This document shows positions 43,170 to 51,815 of a stretch of 64,000 nt of DNA, one piece after another. Every line of letters begins with the position of its first letter. The stretch's first letter is position 1. Below the pieces are notes generated by a model. The model worked only from the letters and a program-made list of their open reading frames with translations, ran no database searches and had not been told where the DNA came from. Source of the DNA: UMGS172 sp045637775 (GTDB taxonomy: Bacteria; Bacillota; Clostridia; Oscillospirales; Acutalibacteraceae); NCBI GenBank assembly GCA_045637775.1, contig JAZUAC010000042.1:1-64000 (forward strand). The letters run 5' to 3'. A program made the translations under genes and the position numbers.

Positions 43170-43316
43170 ATGAAAAAGTATATCGCTCCTGCAATTGAAT
43201 TTGATGAGATTCTCGCCAACACCCGCATCGCAAACGATGAAATCGATCCTCTTTTGGATGATGAAGTCGGCATCGATCCCGATGTCAGCGGTTGGGGCGG
43301 ATACGCTCTCGATTGA
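43170..43316 (+). CDS. 48-residue acidic peptide downstream of the giant secreted protein
   Basis: The ATG at 43170 has AAGGAG nine bases upstream, and the frame ends before a strong terminator. The peptide starts MKKYIAPAIEFDEILANTRI, continues with an Asp/Glu-rich stretch and ends SGWGGYALD. There is no signal peptide. The start resembles short MKKYxxPxxE peptides common in gut Clostridia, some of which look like leader or precursor peptides, but I cannot name a family. Codon choice matches the upstream gene. Co-transcription is nearly certain from the 13-bp gap and shared terminator. Confidence 0.7.
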   Translation: MKKYIAPAIEFDEILANTRIANDEIDPLLDDEVGIDPDVSGWGGYALD

Positions 43317-43350
43317 TTCAATTAGTCTGCACGTTTTGAATTAAACTATA

Positions 43351-43380
43351 AGCCACACTTCCTCGGAAGTGTGGCTTTTC
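43351..43380 (+). terminator. Terminator of the giant protein/peptide operon
   Basis: Perfect 12-bp stem AGCCACACTTCC / GGAAGTGTGGCT (43351-43376) with a two-base loop and TTTTC following. Confidence 0.92.
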
Positions 43381-43468
43381 TTATATTAAGAGTAGAAAAC
43401 CACCTGCAAAACAGGCTGCTTAAAATAAGGCATATGCAGGCAAATAGACCCGCCGCAGTGTAAGGCTT

Positions 43469-43610
43469 TTGTGTAAATGGAGCGTCACGAAGGTGAGTGA
43501 GGGATTGTCTGAAAATATTAATTGGCTTTTTTACAATCCCTCTGCCTCGTTCCTCGGCACCTCCCTTTGACAAGTGAGGCAAATTAACCATGAATAGCCT
43601 ATTTACACAA
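43469..43610. repeat. 142-bp repeat element with TTGTGTAAAT terminal inverted repeats
   Basis: TTGTGTAAAT (43469-43478) and ATTTACACAA (43601-43610) bound a segment with AGGGATTGT/ACAATCCCT inverted repeats and, on the minus strand, GCCTCACTTGTCAAAGGGAGG then CCGAGG...GAGGC, recalling the two-hairpin repeats elsewhere. No reading frame. The rest of the 43381-43690 gap holds only a small hairpin near 43660. Confidence 0.5.
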
Positions 43611-43690
43611 CTTGGACTGTGTTATTGTGAGATGTGATTGCTAAAGTACTTTATCCACTGGCAGAGTCAGTGGACGTCATACGCAACTAA

Positions 43691-43733
43691 AAAACACCAC
43701 TAATGATTTTAGAATCATTAGTGGTGTTTTTCG
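43691..43733 (-). terminator. Terminator of the nifZ-COG2426 operon
   Basis: AACACCACTAATGATT pairs with AATCATTAGTGGTGTT, with T-runs on both strands. It lies 25 bp past the stop of the last operon gene. Confidence 0.88.
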
Positions 43734-43757
43734 TTATATTTAATTTACATTGAATAC

Positions 43758-44264
43758 TTAAAACTTAAATCCAAACAAGCTCATGCAAAGGTCGGGTAAT
43801 GCATAGCAGATGATGAGCATTATAGTTCCTGCTGTTACAACGCCTAAAAATATGATAGGTAATGAGCGTTTGATTCTGATATCAAGAAGCTTTGCGGCCA
43901 ATGCGCCCATCCAAGCTCCTGTACCGGGCAAGGGAATCGCAACAAATGAGAACAATCCTATGAAGCGTCCTTTGTTTATCACGTTGCCTTTTTCTCCGGC
44001 TTTTTTCTCAAGCTTTGGAATCAAGGTTTTGAAACCCGGAACCTTAATCAAAACCTTAAATATTTTTTTAATAAATAATAATATAAAAGGTATAGGCAAC
44101 ATATTGCCGATGACGCATATAGGAAACGCTATATACCACTCAACACCGAGAAGTGCTGCGGCAACCAATCCGCCTCTTAACTCTAAAACAGGCAACATTG
44201 ATATTATAAATACGACAAGCGCATCAGGAACGCCTTCAAGCATTCCAAGAAGATCATTTATCAT
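43758..44264 (-). CDS. COG2426 small multidrug export family membrane protein
   Basis: 168 residues, four to five membrane helices. The family pattern ISMLPVLELRGGLVAAALLGV near residue 20 and the glycine-rich FVAIPLPGTGAWMGALAAKLL near 108 identify the COG2426/PF06695 group, named putative small multidrug exporters though activity is poorly tested. Last gene of the leftward operon, 20 bp after the SpoIID-like gene. Confidence 0.85.
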   Translation of the reverse strand: MINDLLGMLEGVPDALVVFIISMLPVLELRGGLVAAALLGVEWYIAFPICVIGNMLPIPFILLFIKKIFKVLIKVPGFKTLIPKLEKKAGEKGNVINKGRFIGLFSFVAIPLPGTGAWMGALAAKLLDIRIKRSLPIIFLGVVTAGTIMLIICYALPDLCMSLFGFKF

Positions 44265-44284
44265 TGTTTTATTTTTCTCCTTTG

Positions 44285-46693
44285 TTAATTCTCTATCAAA
44301 GTAGTACCGGGGAAGAAATGCATCAAAATCTGCTCATGATTCCACTCGTACTTTCCGCCTTTTTCTTTGGACAACGCATAAGCTTTGGCTCCGCGCTGGC
44401 TGAAACCAACGCCATGTCCGTAGCCTTTGCATGTAAAGATATATGTATCAGTTTCTTCATCATACTTAATTGTATATGCCGAAGAACGGATACCATAGCT
44501 TAATAATGTGTCGCGCAGATACTGTCCGCGGTATTCAACACCGCCAATGCTGACTGTTACACAATACAAATTGTTGTTGTCATATTTTACAGCCTTTATC
44601 CACTCACTGCGGTCCATTGTGCTTACATCGATTCCGCATTTTTCAAAAATGAGTCTTTGGATTTGCTCTGCGGGATAAGTTGCAGTTGTTTCAAAGTTTG
44701 ATAATTCTTCATCAACAGGACAATCAACACTTTGCAGGTAAGGATATGCGGTACCGCCCCAGATATCTTGATAATTTGCAGTTTTACCTGCAGAATAGGC
44801 ATAGCAATAGGTTTTTGCTAAGGTGTTACCATATAATAACACTTTGCCTTTTGCTGCTTGGGCGGCATCGAGTGCTTGTGGTGTCGGGTTTGGGTCTAAG
44901 GCGTTTGTGGGTGGTTTATTGGGGTTTCTGGCACCGTTATTGATAAGCCAGTTATATTTAACAATAGACTGCGCTATCAATGCTTCTTTAGGGTCGATCG
45001 TAGGACTCATTTCATCCTCAATGATCATGGCTACAATATTAACTGCACTGTCAGTATATTTGATACCTGTGTCCTTATCAATGATAGATAACTCTAAATC
45101 CCAAGTGAACAACGGGTCAATATTCGGGTCAACAGGCTTTGATGAGGAAACCTGTGAAGAGGATTGTGCAGTTGAATCAGTAGATGAAACTGAAGGTGTT
45201 GAGGTTGAGGAAGAGGGCGCAGATGAACTGCTTGACGGTGTGCTTGAAGACTGACTTACCGAAGTTGTAGTCGAAGGTGTGGATGTGGTCGTGTTTGATG
45301 ATGAAGTCGAGCTTGTGTTTGAAGATGTGCTCGAAATATTAGATGAAGTCACACCAGATGAATTTGAGTTTTCAGAGCTTGAGGGCGAGGTCTCGGTGGT
45401 TGTCTGAGAAGATGATGTAGGAAGGGAAGGGATCGGTAATGTTATATCGGGGGTTTCGCCTAAATAGTCATTATGTGTTATATCTTCATCAGCGGCGTTA
45501 GTGATGGGTACTGAAACCGTCTCGTCAGATTGAGTCGGGTCGCTTGATGAAGAGCTTTCTACGGATGGAATAATTTGGGAGACTGTAGGTATGCTTACAG
45601 AACTTGTTATTGCAGCTGTGGTATCGTTGCCACTGTCAGTGTTTGGAAACAAGAGCAACAAAACGGCCATTATAACAATGATGATAAGAGAAAAAGACAG
45701 GCAAATAGTTCTGACTGTACTACGATGGTGTCGGTTATCGTATTCAATCTCATAATCATCAAATACGATATCTTCAGGATCAAGGGTTAAATGGTTTATG
45801 ATCGGCTTGATTTCACTTCCGGAAGCCGCAACCTGTGAAACAACATTTGAACTGACAGCCTTAATATTAGCTTCGGCATCAGTAATGCCATGCAATAATG
45901 CTCCTACAATACCGGTAGCTTCAGTGATTTCGGCATTGGTTGATGAGATTTCGGTCACTTCGTCGGAATCGGTATCGTCAAAATTGGTTTCAGAAGTCTC
46001 ATTTAGGTTTAAATCAACAGGAACAACAAACTCTGATATATCGTTTTCAATCGGCTCAGAGCTGTCAGGCTGAGTTGATTCGGTTCCATTTGGTGTAGAA
46101 AGGCTCTGATCTGAAGTTGCTTCTTCAGCATCTGCAGTAACCGATGATGATGATATGTCTGAAAATTCGGTAGGAACAACAATTCCAATTGCGTTATCGT
46201 CATTTTCTTTATCGATAGCAAACGGTTGGTTGAAAACAAGATGATGTTCGGTAATATAGTTAACAACAAATTGCTCAACCGTTTCAAGACGGAGTTTCTT
46301 ATTATCCGTAAGGCTTATTATTGCCTGAGAGCCGTTTTCAAGTATAAAACCGCTGAAATGACGGTTTTTGGGTGACAAAGGATCAGCGCCCATAGGTAAT
46401 GGGTACTTAGTTTGGGTTATAACTCCCAATTTTGAGTAATTGGGGATTACACATTTTTTACCAAGCGCACGCGCAATAACTGCCGGTAAGTACTCATTTT
46501 CACTATACCCACCGACAACAATGATCAATTCACTACGCATGACAGCTCTTTTTAAACTACGGAAGAATAAGGGAATACTGTCACATCCCGAGGACAACAA
46601 TCGCATGGGGTAGTCACCGTGCAAGCCGAATTCCAAAGAAACATCGGTTTTATTTTTATAATATATCACTTCAATCTTTATATCCTTTGACAT
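44285..46693 (-). CDS. Transmembrane SpoIID/LytB protein with cytoplasmic MoaB/CinA-like domain
   Basis: 802 residues; AAGGAGG precedes the ATG. The cytoplasmic part (1-150) resembles a degenerate MoaB/CinA molybdopterin-binding fold: ELIIVVGGYSENEYLPAVIARALGKK, then GFILENGSQAIISLTD, in the order seen in CinA. After an acidic linker, one membrane helix (about 329-350) leads to a Ser/Thr-rich stalk (about 351-540) and a C-terminal SpoIID domain (about 550-802: EALIAQSIVKYNWLINNG, YCYAYSAGKT, GYGHGVGFSQRGA). SpoIID enzymes are lytic transglycosylases acting on denuded peptidoglycan. Located with a class B sortase and cinA in one operon. The combination is not familiar to me. Confidence 0.82.
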   Translation of the reverse strand: MSKDIKIEVIYYKNKTDVSLEFGLHGDYPMRLLSSGCDSIPLFFRSLKRAVMRSELIIVVGGYSENEYLPAVIARALGKKCVIPNYSKLGVITQTKYPLPMGADPLSPKNRHFSGFILENGSQAIISLTDNKKLRLETVEQFVVNYITEHHLVFNQPFAIDKENDDNAIGIVVPTEFSDISSSSVTADAEEATSDQSLSTPNGTESTQPDSSEPIENDISEFVVPVDLNLNETSETNFDDTDSDEVTEISSTNAEITEATGIVGALLHGITDAEANIKAVSSNVVSQVAASGSEIKPIINHLTLDPEDIVFDDYEIEYDNRHHRSTVRTICLSFSLIIIVIMAVLLLLFPNTDSGNDTTAAITSSVSIPTVSQIIPSVESSSSSDPTQSDETVSVPITNAADEDITHNDYLGETPDITLPIPSLPTSSSQTTTETSPSSSENSNSSGVTSSNISSTSSNTSSTSSSNTTTSTPSTTTSVSQSSSTPSSSSSAPSSSTSTPSVSSTDSTAQSSSQVSSSKPVDPNIDPLFTWDLELSIIDKDTGIKYTDSAVNIVAMIIEDEMSPTIDPKEALIAQSIVKYNWLINNGARNPNKPPTNALDPNPTPQALDAAQAAKGKVLLYGNTLAKTYCYAYSAGKTANYQDIWGGTAYPYLQSVDCPVDEELSNFETTATYPAEQIQRLIFEKCGIDVSTMDRSEWIKAVKYDNNNLYCVTVSIGGVEYRGQYLRDTLLSYGIRSSAYTIKYDEETDTYIFTCKGYGHGVGFSQRGAKAYALSKEKGGKYEWNHEQILMHFFPGTTLIEN

Positions 46694-46726
46694 TGTTGTC
46701 CTCCTTTCACGGTTTTGTGGTAGATT

Positions 46727-47959
46727 TTATTTAGCGGGTGTTGATACGTTGAGTTTGGGAACGCTCATACCTTTTTTATCATAATATTCTTTAGAGTAGA
46801 TTACATCTTCGTTTTTAACAGCCAAAGATGTATCAACAGTTGTAGATTCATTTTCGTCTCTGACAAGTCTGCCAACCAAAACGAAACGTGCGTTGTCGTA
46901 GTCATAGCAGCATGTTGACAAAGTGATAAATTGATCTTTATGATCGACATCGACAGGAATATCGTAAAGACTGCGGTCTTTACAGTATTGAATCCAATTA
47001 GTTACATCGTCTTCATCGGTAAATCTTGTTCTGTATGCAGAGAAAGAGTATCCAAAGGTTTCATCTTCGGAATCGTTTACTATCATAATAGCGAATATTT
47101 TATATACACATTTTTCGTAAAGTGTATCAACATAAATAACGGGATTGCTTTTATAGAAATCGATGTTGCGGTATTCGTCAAGCATACCGAACATGGCACC
47201 GTATCGCATATTATGACCGTAGATAATCTGGTTTTGGGTTACAGAGATAGGGTTGATATTACAGCGGTAGTCAAGGAAGAGAGCACCATAGGTGTTGGTC
47301 TGCTTATCCATATCGTGTGTTACGTAATACTCATTATCCGAGGTCTGATAAAAAGGATTATCAACTTCGGTGTTGGGTATAGTTATCCAACCTATTACAT
47401 CTTGATTAAGTAATTTCAAATGGTCGAATTTTGAAAACTGATTATCTTCGTTTTTGGAATAGTCGTCACGGTTAAGTTCATAACTGTTACGAACATTTTC
47501 AATTTTCGCATCCTGCACGCCGATATCGTAAAAATATCTTGCCAAATAAGTTCCCGATATTACAAGTGCGATAGCCGCAATAATAGCAACAGATTTTACA
47601 ATTATGATTTTCAAACCGTTGCCTTTTGAAGGGAAGATAGCACAAAGAATTCTCAAGAAAATATTTTTCTTTTTTTGCTTGGTGGGAGTTTTTGCTTCTT
47701 CTTTATCTATTTCTTGGTTTTCAATATCTGCATTCTTAACAACATCAACACTTTCGGCAACGGATTCGGTTTCTTCCTTAGCTATATCTTTAACAATATC
47801 ATCTTTGGGGGTGATATTGTCTTCAGCAACAGTTTCAATGTTTTCAATGTTATCATTATTATCTGAAACGTCGTCTTCTTTTGCCTTATTGTACGACAAT
47901 AATTCCTTATCGGGAACATACATCGTTTTCTTTTTATTAGGGCTTTTTTCTTTGCTCAT
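46727..47959 (-). CDS. srtB: Class B sortase with long cytoplasmic tail
   Basis: 410 residues. An acidic N-terminal cytoplasmic tail of about 110 residues, one membrane helix (about 117-141) and a sortase B domain follow. Active-site residues are visible: His in IYGHNMRYG, Cys in FITLSTCCYDY and Arg in ARFVLVGRLVR. IGWITIPNTEVDNPFYQ is the usual sortase B entrance strand. It would attach a secreted protein to peptidoglycan; no LPXTG- or NPQTN-like substrate is evident in this window. The tail is unusually long for the class. Confidence 0.9.
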   Translation of the reverse strand: MSKEKSPNKKKTMYVPDKELLSYNKAKEDDVSDNNDNIENIETVAEDNITPKDDIVKDIAKEETESVAESVDVVKNADIENQEIDKEEAKTPTKQKKKNIFLRILCAIFPSKGNGLKIIIVKSVAIIAAIALVISGTYLARYFYDIGVQDAKIENVRNSYELNRDDYSKNEDNQFSKFDHLKLLNQDVIGWITIPNTEVDNPFYQTSDNEYYVTHDMDKQTNTYGALFLDYRCNINPISVTQNQIIYGHNMRYGAMFGMLDEYRNIDFYKSNPVIYVDTLYEKCVYKIFAIMIVNDSEDETFGYSFSAYRTRFTDEDDVTNWIQYCKDRSLYDIPVDVDHKDQFITLSTCCYDYDNARFVLVGRLVRDENESTTVDTSLAVKNEDVIYSKEYYDKKGMSVPKLNVSTPAK

Positions 47960-47983
47960 AAAATATCTCCGTTCAGGTTAAAG

Positions 47984-49312
47984 TTATCTGTTAATTTCCC
48001 TTAAGCAAAATTGTTCGGGAATTATAGGTGTAGGGGAATCGGGGTCGGTAAAATCGGGCATGGTGTCGGGCAGAAAGGCGAGATAACGCCTTACTAAATC
48101 AAGTGCTACGGTAACGGCGTTGTTTCTGACCCTTTCACGGTCGTTTTGGGCATTTCCGACCATGAGCTTTTCTACCCATGTATGTGTTCCGTCGCAAAGT
48201 GAAATGTAAACCAGACCGGCAGGTTTATTTTCACTTTGTCCGGGGCCTGCAACACCTGTCACCGAAAGTCCCAAATCGGCATTTGCAAACTCTCTGATGC
48301 CTTTGGACATTTGGCAAGCTGTTTCAGAACTGACGGCACCGTGCTCTTTTAATGTTTCAGCACTTACGCCCAACAGCTTTTGCTTCATTTCATTTGAGTA
48401 GGTCGATGCGCCAAAGTCAAAAACCTCCGAAGCACCGGCAACTGCGGTTATTGCGGCCGAAATCTTACCTGCGGTGCAGGACTCGGCAGTGGCTAACTTC
48501 AAACCTTTTTCTTTGAGTGTTTCAACTACTACGTTTTCCAAACCGCCACAATCGACACCGCATATGTTTTTGCCTAAAATATTGCAAAGCTGATCAACGG
48601 TCTCGTTGCATTTCCGGGTAGCTTCCTCAACCGATTTTGCGGCAGAGGTCACCCTCAAAGTGACCAAACCGGGTTTACAATAGGGCGAAACTGTAGGATC
48701 GGTCTGTTCAAAAAATTCAGGGATAAGTGTGGTCAGCATCGATTCACCAATGCCTGCAACCAACACGTTCTTTGAAATAAGTGTTTTGTCGCTCATTTTT
48801 GCTAAATAAGGTTTGGCACTCGTTTCAAACATAAGCTTCATTTCGTATGGTACACCCGGCATAAGTATGACCACAGAACCGTTTTCTGCGGTCATGGCAC
48901 ATCCCGGTGCAGTGCCGTTTTTATTGGGGAATATAACGCAACGCTCTTTGGGGAATAAAGCCTGCTTGCGATTTGCTTCGACCATTGTACGGCCTGTTCT
49001 TTCAAAATAGCCTTCAATAGCCTTAATACTTTCCTCATCCTCAAAAAGCTCAAGTCCAAGTGCTTCGGCAGTGGCTTCTTTCGAAAGGTCATCGGGCGTG
49101 GGACCAAGACCGCCGGTTATGATGACTGCATCACTGCGGTTGACAGCGGTGGTAATGCACTCCTTGACACGGTCAAAGTTATCGCCAACGACTGATTGAT
49201 GGTACATATCATATCCCAACAAAGCCAATTCCTGCGAAAGATACTGCGCGTTTGTGTTAAGTATATTACCGAGTAACAGCTCGGTTCCGATAGCAATAAT
49301 TTCTGCTTTCAT
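47984..49312 (-). CDS. cinA: CinA family protein (competence/damage-inducible, NMN deamidase domain)
   Basis: 442 residues, slightly longer than usual. The N-terminal MoaB-like domain has EIIAIGTELLLGNILNTNAQYL, IITGGLGPTPDD near residue 75 and VVILMPGVPYEMK near 150. The C-terminal PncC-type NMN amidohydrolase domain has ATAESCTAGKISAAIT near 270 and SVTGVAGPG near 355. It probably recycles pyridine nucleotides and hydrolyses ADP-ribose. Encoded 3 bp after thiI. A MoaB/CinA-like domain also appears two genes downstream in the SpoIID-like protein. Confidence 0.93.
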   Translation of the reverse strand: MKAEIIAIGTELLLGNILNTNAQYLSQELALLGYDMYHQSVVGDNFDRVKECITTAVNRSDAVIITGGLGPTPDDLSKEATAEALGLELFEDEESIKAIEGYFERTGRTMVEANRKQALFPKERCVIFPNKNGTAPGCAMTAENGSVVILMPGVPYEMKLMFETSAKPYLAKMSDKTLISKNVLVAGIGESMLTTLIPEFFEQTDPTVSPYCKPGLVTLRVTSAAKSVEEATRKCNETVDQLCNILGKNICGVDCGGLENVVVETLKEKGLKLATAESCTAGKISAAITAVAGASEVFDFGASTYSNEMKQKLLGVSAETLKEHGAVSSETACQMSKGIREFANADLGLSVTGVAGPGQSENKPAGLVYISLCDGTHTWVEKLMVGNAQNDRERVRNNAVTVALDLVRRYLAFLPDTMPDFTDPDSPTPIIPEQFCLREINR

Positions 49313-49315
49313 AAT

Positions 49316-50485
49316 TTAGTCAATCATCATAAACTGTGCACTTTCAATGGCACGCTGTGTAAGACCTTCAATATCAAGTGCTGACTCGGCATCAATAACC
49401 TTTTGCAACTCGGGTCGTGTTTTGGGATGCTTGGGAGTGAATACTGTACAGCAATCCTCAAAAGGCTCGATTGAAATATCAAATGTGTCGATCTTGCGAG
49501 AAATTTCAATGATTTCATCCTTGTCCATACCAATCAAAGGACGCAAAACGGGCATTTCGACAACACTGTTGGTGACATTGAGTGCGGGCAAGGTCTGGCT
49601 TGCAACCTGACCGACACTCTCACCTGTGATAAGAGCACCGCAATGCTCTTTTATGGCCATTTTCTCGGCAATGCGCATCATAAAGCGGCGCATGATAAGT
49701 GTGAAATATTCCTCGCGGCAATGCTCTGCGATCTGTTCCTGAATCTCGGTAAATGAAATTGTGTGAAGACCGATAGGACCGCTGTATTTTGCAACCTGCG
49801 ATAGTAACTTATGAACCTTTTGTTCGGCACGTGCACTTGTATACGGAGGACTTGCAAAATGAACTGCGGCAAGCTGAATACCGCGTTTTGCCATCATCCA
49901 TGCGGCAACAGGACTGTCAATACCGCCCGAAATGAGTATTTCGGCTCTTCCTGAAGTGCTGACAGGCATACCGCCTGCACCTTTTATCTGTCCGCAACGC
50001 ACAAAGGCATACTTATCGCGTATTTCAACAACAACAACGGCATCGGGATTATGAACATCAACCGAGAGGTGGTGATATTTAGCCAACAAAGCACCACCAA
50101 AGTTTGCGCTTATCTCGGGTGAACCCAACGGAAACTTTTTGTCAGAACGCTTGGACTCAACCTTAAAGGTTTTGCAGTTTTTAAGGGCATCCTCAAGGTA
50201 GGGAACACCTAAACGGATTATCTCATCCATATCCTTCGGTAAAGCAGCAGCCTTCGAAAAGCCTGCAATACCAAACACCTTTTCGGTGGCCTTCAAAGCT
50301 GATTTAAAATCAAAATCGTCATCCAAAGGCTCAACCAAAATGGTCGACTGTGATTTCTTTATTTCACATGCACCGCATTTTTTGATACGGTACTTGAGAT
50401 TTTTAACCAAAACATCCTCGAAGGTTGAACGGTTAAGTCCCTTCAAAACCAATTCACCGTTCTTAATAAGTATAACTTCTTTCAT
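49316..50485 (-). CDS. thiI: tRNA 4-thiouridine synthase ThiI
   Basis: 389 residues from the ATG at 50485 (AGGA upstream; the in-frame extension lies inside the preceding gene). It has a NFLD/THUMP region in the N-terminal half, the PP-loop ILISGGIDSPVAAWMM near 180 and the Cys pair in EDCCTVFTP near 345. It activates uridine 8 of tRNA for thiolation. The C-terminal rhodanese domain of E. coli ThiI is absent, as in Bacillus, where a dedicated cysteine desulfurase supplies sulfur; that partner is encoded one base upstream. Confidence 0.95.
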   Translation of the reverse strand: MKEVILIKNGELVLKGLNRSTFEDVLVKNLKYRIKKCGACEIKKSQSTILVEPLDDDFDFKSALKATEKVFGIAGFSKAAALPKDMDEIIRLGVPYLEDALKNCKTFKVESKRSDKKFPLGSPEISANFGGALLAKYHHLSVDVHNPDAVVVVEIRDKYAFVRCGQIKGAGGMPVSTSGRAEILISGGIDSPVAAWMMAKRGIQLAAVHFASPPYTSARAEQKVHKLLSQVAKYSGPIGLHTISFTEIQEQIAEHCREEYFTLIMRRFMMRIAEKMAIKEHCGALITGESVGQVASQTLPALNVTNSVVEMPVLRPLIGMDKDEIIEISRKIDTFDISIEPFEDCCTVFTPKHPKTRPELQKVIDAESALDIEGLTQRAIESAQFMMID

Positions 50486-50486
50486 C

Positions 50487-51626
50487 TCAATGTCCTTTTC
50501 TGCGAAGTGTATTTTGTGCGTCACATAAAGCGTTGCACAAAGTATCTATTTCATTGGTAGTAGTGTTTTTGGAGAAGCTTATTCTCAAAGCACTGTCAAT
50601 AATATCGGTTTTCAGTCCCATTTCGTTCAAAACATGACTGCCTTTACCCTTTGAACAAGCACTTCCGCTTGAAACAAAAATATCTCTTGCTTCAAGAAAA
50701 TGCAACAGTGTTTCCGAACGGTATCCCAAAACCGAAACATTTATAACATAAGGAAGGTTGTTCTTTAAAGGTGAGTTGATGACCACACCGTCTATCGAGC
50801 CAAATCTCTCAACAGCGTAGGCATGAAGCTTTTTGACCGATGAGAGGGAAGAGGAAATGCTCAATTCGTCCAGGGCACCGCCCAAAGCTGCAATCAAAGG
50901 AACCGATTCTGTACCCGAGCGTAAGCCTTTCTCCTGGTTGCCGCCGTGGATGATAGGCTTTAAGTTGATACTTTTTTTCTTATAAAGAAAACCGATTCCT
51001 TTCGGTCCGTGAATCTTGTGACCGCTGGCTGTCAGCAAATCAACGCCCAAATCGTCAACATCAATGCCCAATTTGCCAAAGCCTTGAACGCAGTCGGAAT
51101 GTAGTAAAGCACGGCTTTTCTTGTCTTTAAGACCTTCGGCAATATCAGAAACAGGGAAGATACATCCCGTTTCGTTATTGACCAGCATGACCGACACAAG
51201 TATTGTCTTATCATCAACGGCATCAAGAATATCGTCCGCCGAAATCTGTCCGTTTGAATCAGGCTTGATATAGGTGACTTCAAATCCGTTTTCGGAAAGA
51301 TGTTTGCAGGTGTTAAGTACCGAAGGATGTTCAACCGAGGTAGTAATAATTTTATTACCGCGGCGTTTTAACGCTTCAGCCGCACCTGATATAGCCATAT
51401 TATTGGCTTCGGTACCGCTTCCTGTGAAAATAATCTCATCCTCACGGCAGTTTATAAGGTTGGCAATTTTTTGCCTGACTGCACTCACAGTATTTTCCGC
51501 TTCAACACCTAAACGGTGCAAAGAGGACGGATTCCCCCAAGTGTCACACATCGCGCTATGTATGGCTGCAATTGCCGATTCACAAGGCTTTGTGGTGGCA
51601 CTGTTATCAAGATAAATAAGACCCAA
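50487..51626 (-). CDS. nifZ: Cysteine desulfurase, NifZ-type partner of ThiI
   Basis: 379 residues. It starts at TTG 51626, seven bases after GGAGG; the ATG at 51647 would place that ribosome site inside the gene. MGLIYLDNSATTKPCESAI opens the fold, ASGHKIHGPKGIGFLY holds the PLP lysine and SSGSACSKGKGSH the active cysteine loop. It removes sulfur from cysteine and passes it to ThiI for tRNA thiolation, as Bacillus NifZ does. First gene of the leftward operon nifZ-thiI-cinA-srtB-spoIID-like-COG2426. Confidence 0.92.
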   Translation of the reverse strand: MGLIYLDNSATTKPCESAIAAIHSAMCDTWGNPSSLHRLGVEAENTVSAVRQKIANLINCREDEIIFTGSGTEANNMAISGAAEALKRRGNKIITTSVEHPSVLNTCKHLSENGFEVTYIKPDSNGQISADDILDAVDDKTILVSVMLVNNETGCIFPVSDIAEGLKDKKSRALLHSDCVQGFGKLGIDVDDLGVDLLTASGHKIHGPKGIGFLYKKKSINLKPIIHGGNQEKGLRSGTESVPLIAALGGALDELSISSSLSSVKKLHAYAVERFGSIDGVVINSPLKNNLPYVINVSVLGYRSETLLHFLEARDIFVSSGSACSKGKGSHVLNEMGLKTDIIDSALRISFSKNTTTNEIDTLCNALCDAQNTLRRKGH

Positions 51627-51815
51627 AAATAAACCTCCGAAAGGCATTTTGTCAACAAGACAAAATACCGCATACTAATCCACTACATTATACTATATAT
51701 TGAGGTTAATATCAATATATTTTTTGAAAAAATGATGTATTTTGTGTGAATAAATATTTAACATTTTTTGTGGCAAAATAATCCTTGAAAAAGAATGTGA
51801 AAAGGGGTTATTTGC

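Noticed and set aside
39509..43321. A 1270-codon open frame on the minus strand opposite the giant secreted protein
   Set aside because: It runs in codon register with the sense gene and stays open because that gene avoids TTA, CTA and TCA. The sense frame has the promoter, ribosome site, signal peptide and recognisable modules; the antisense product has none.
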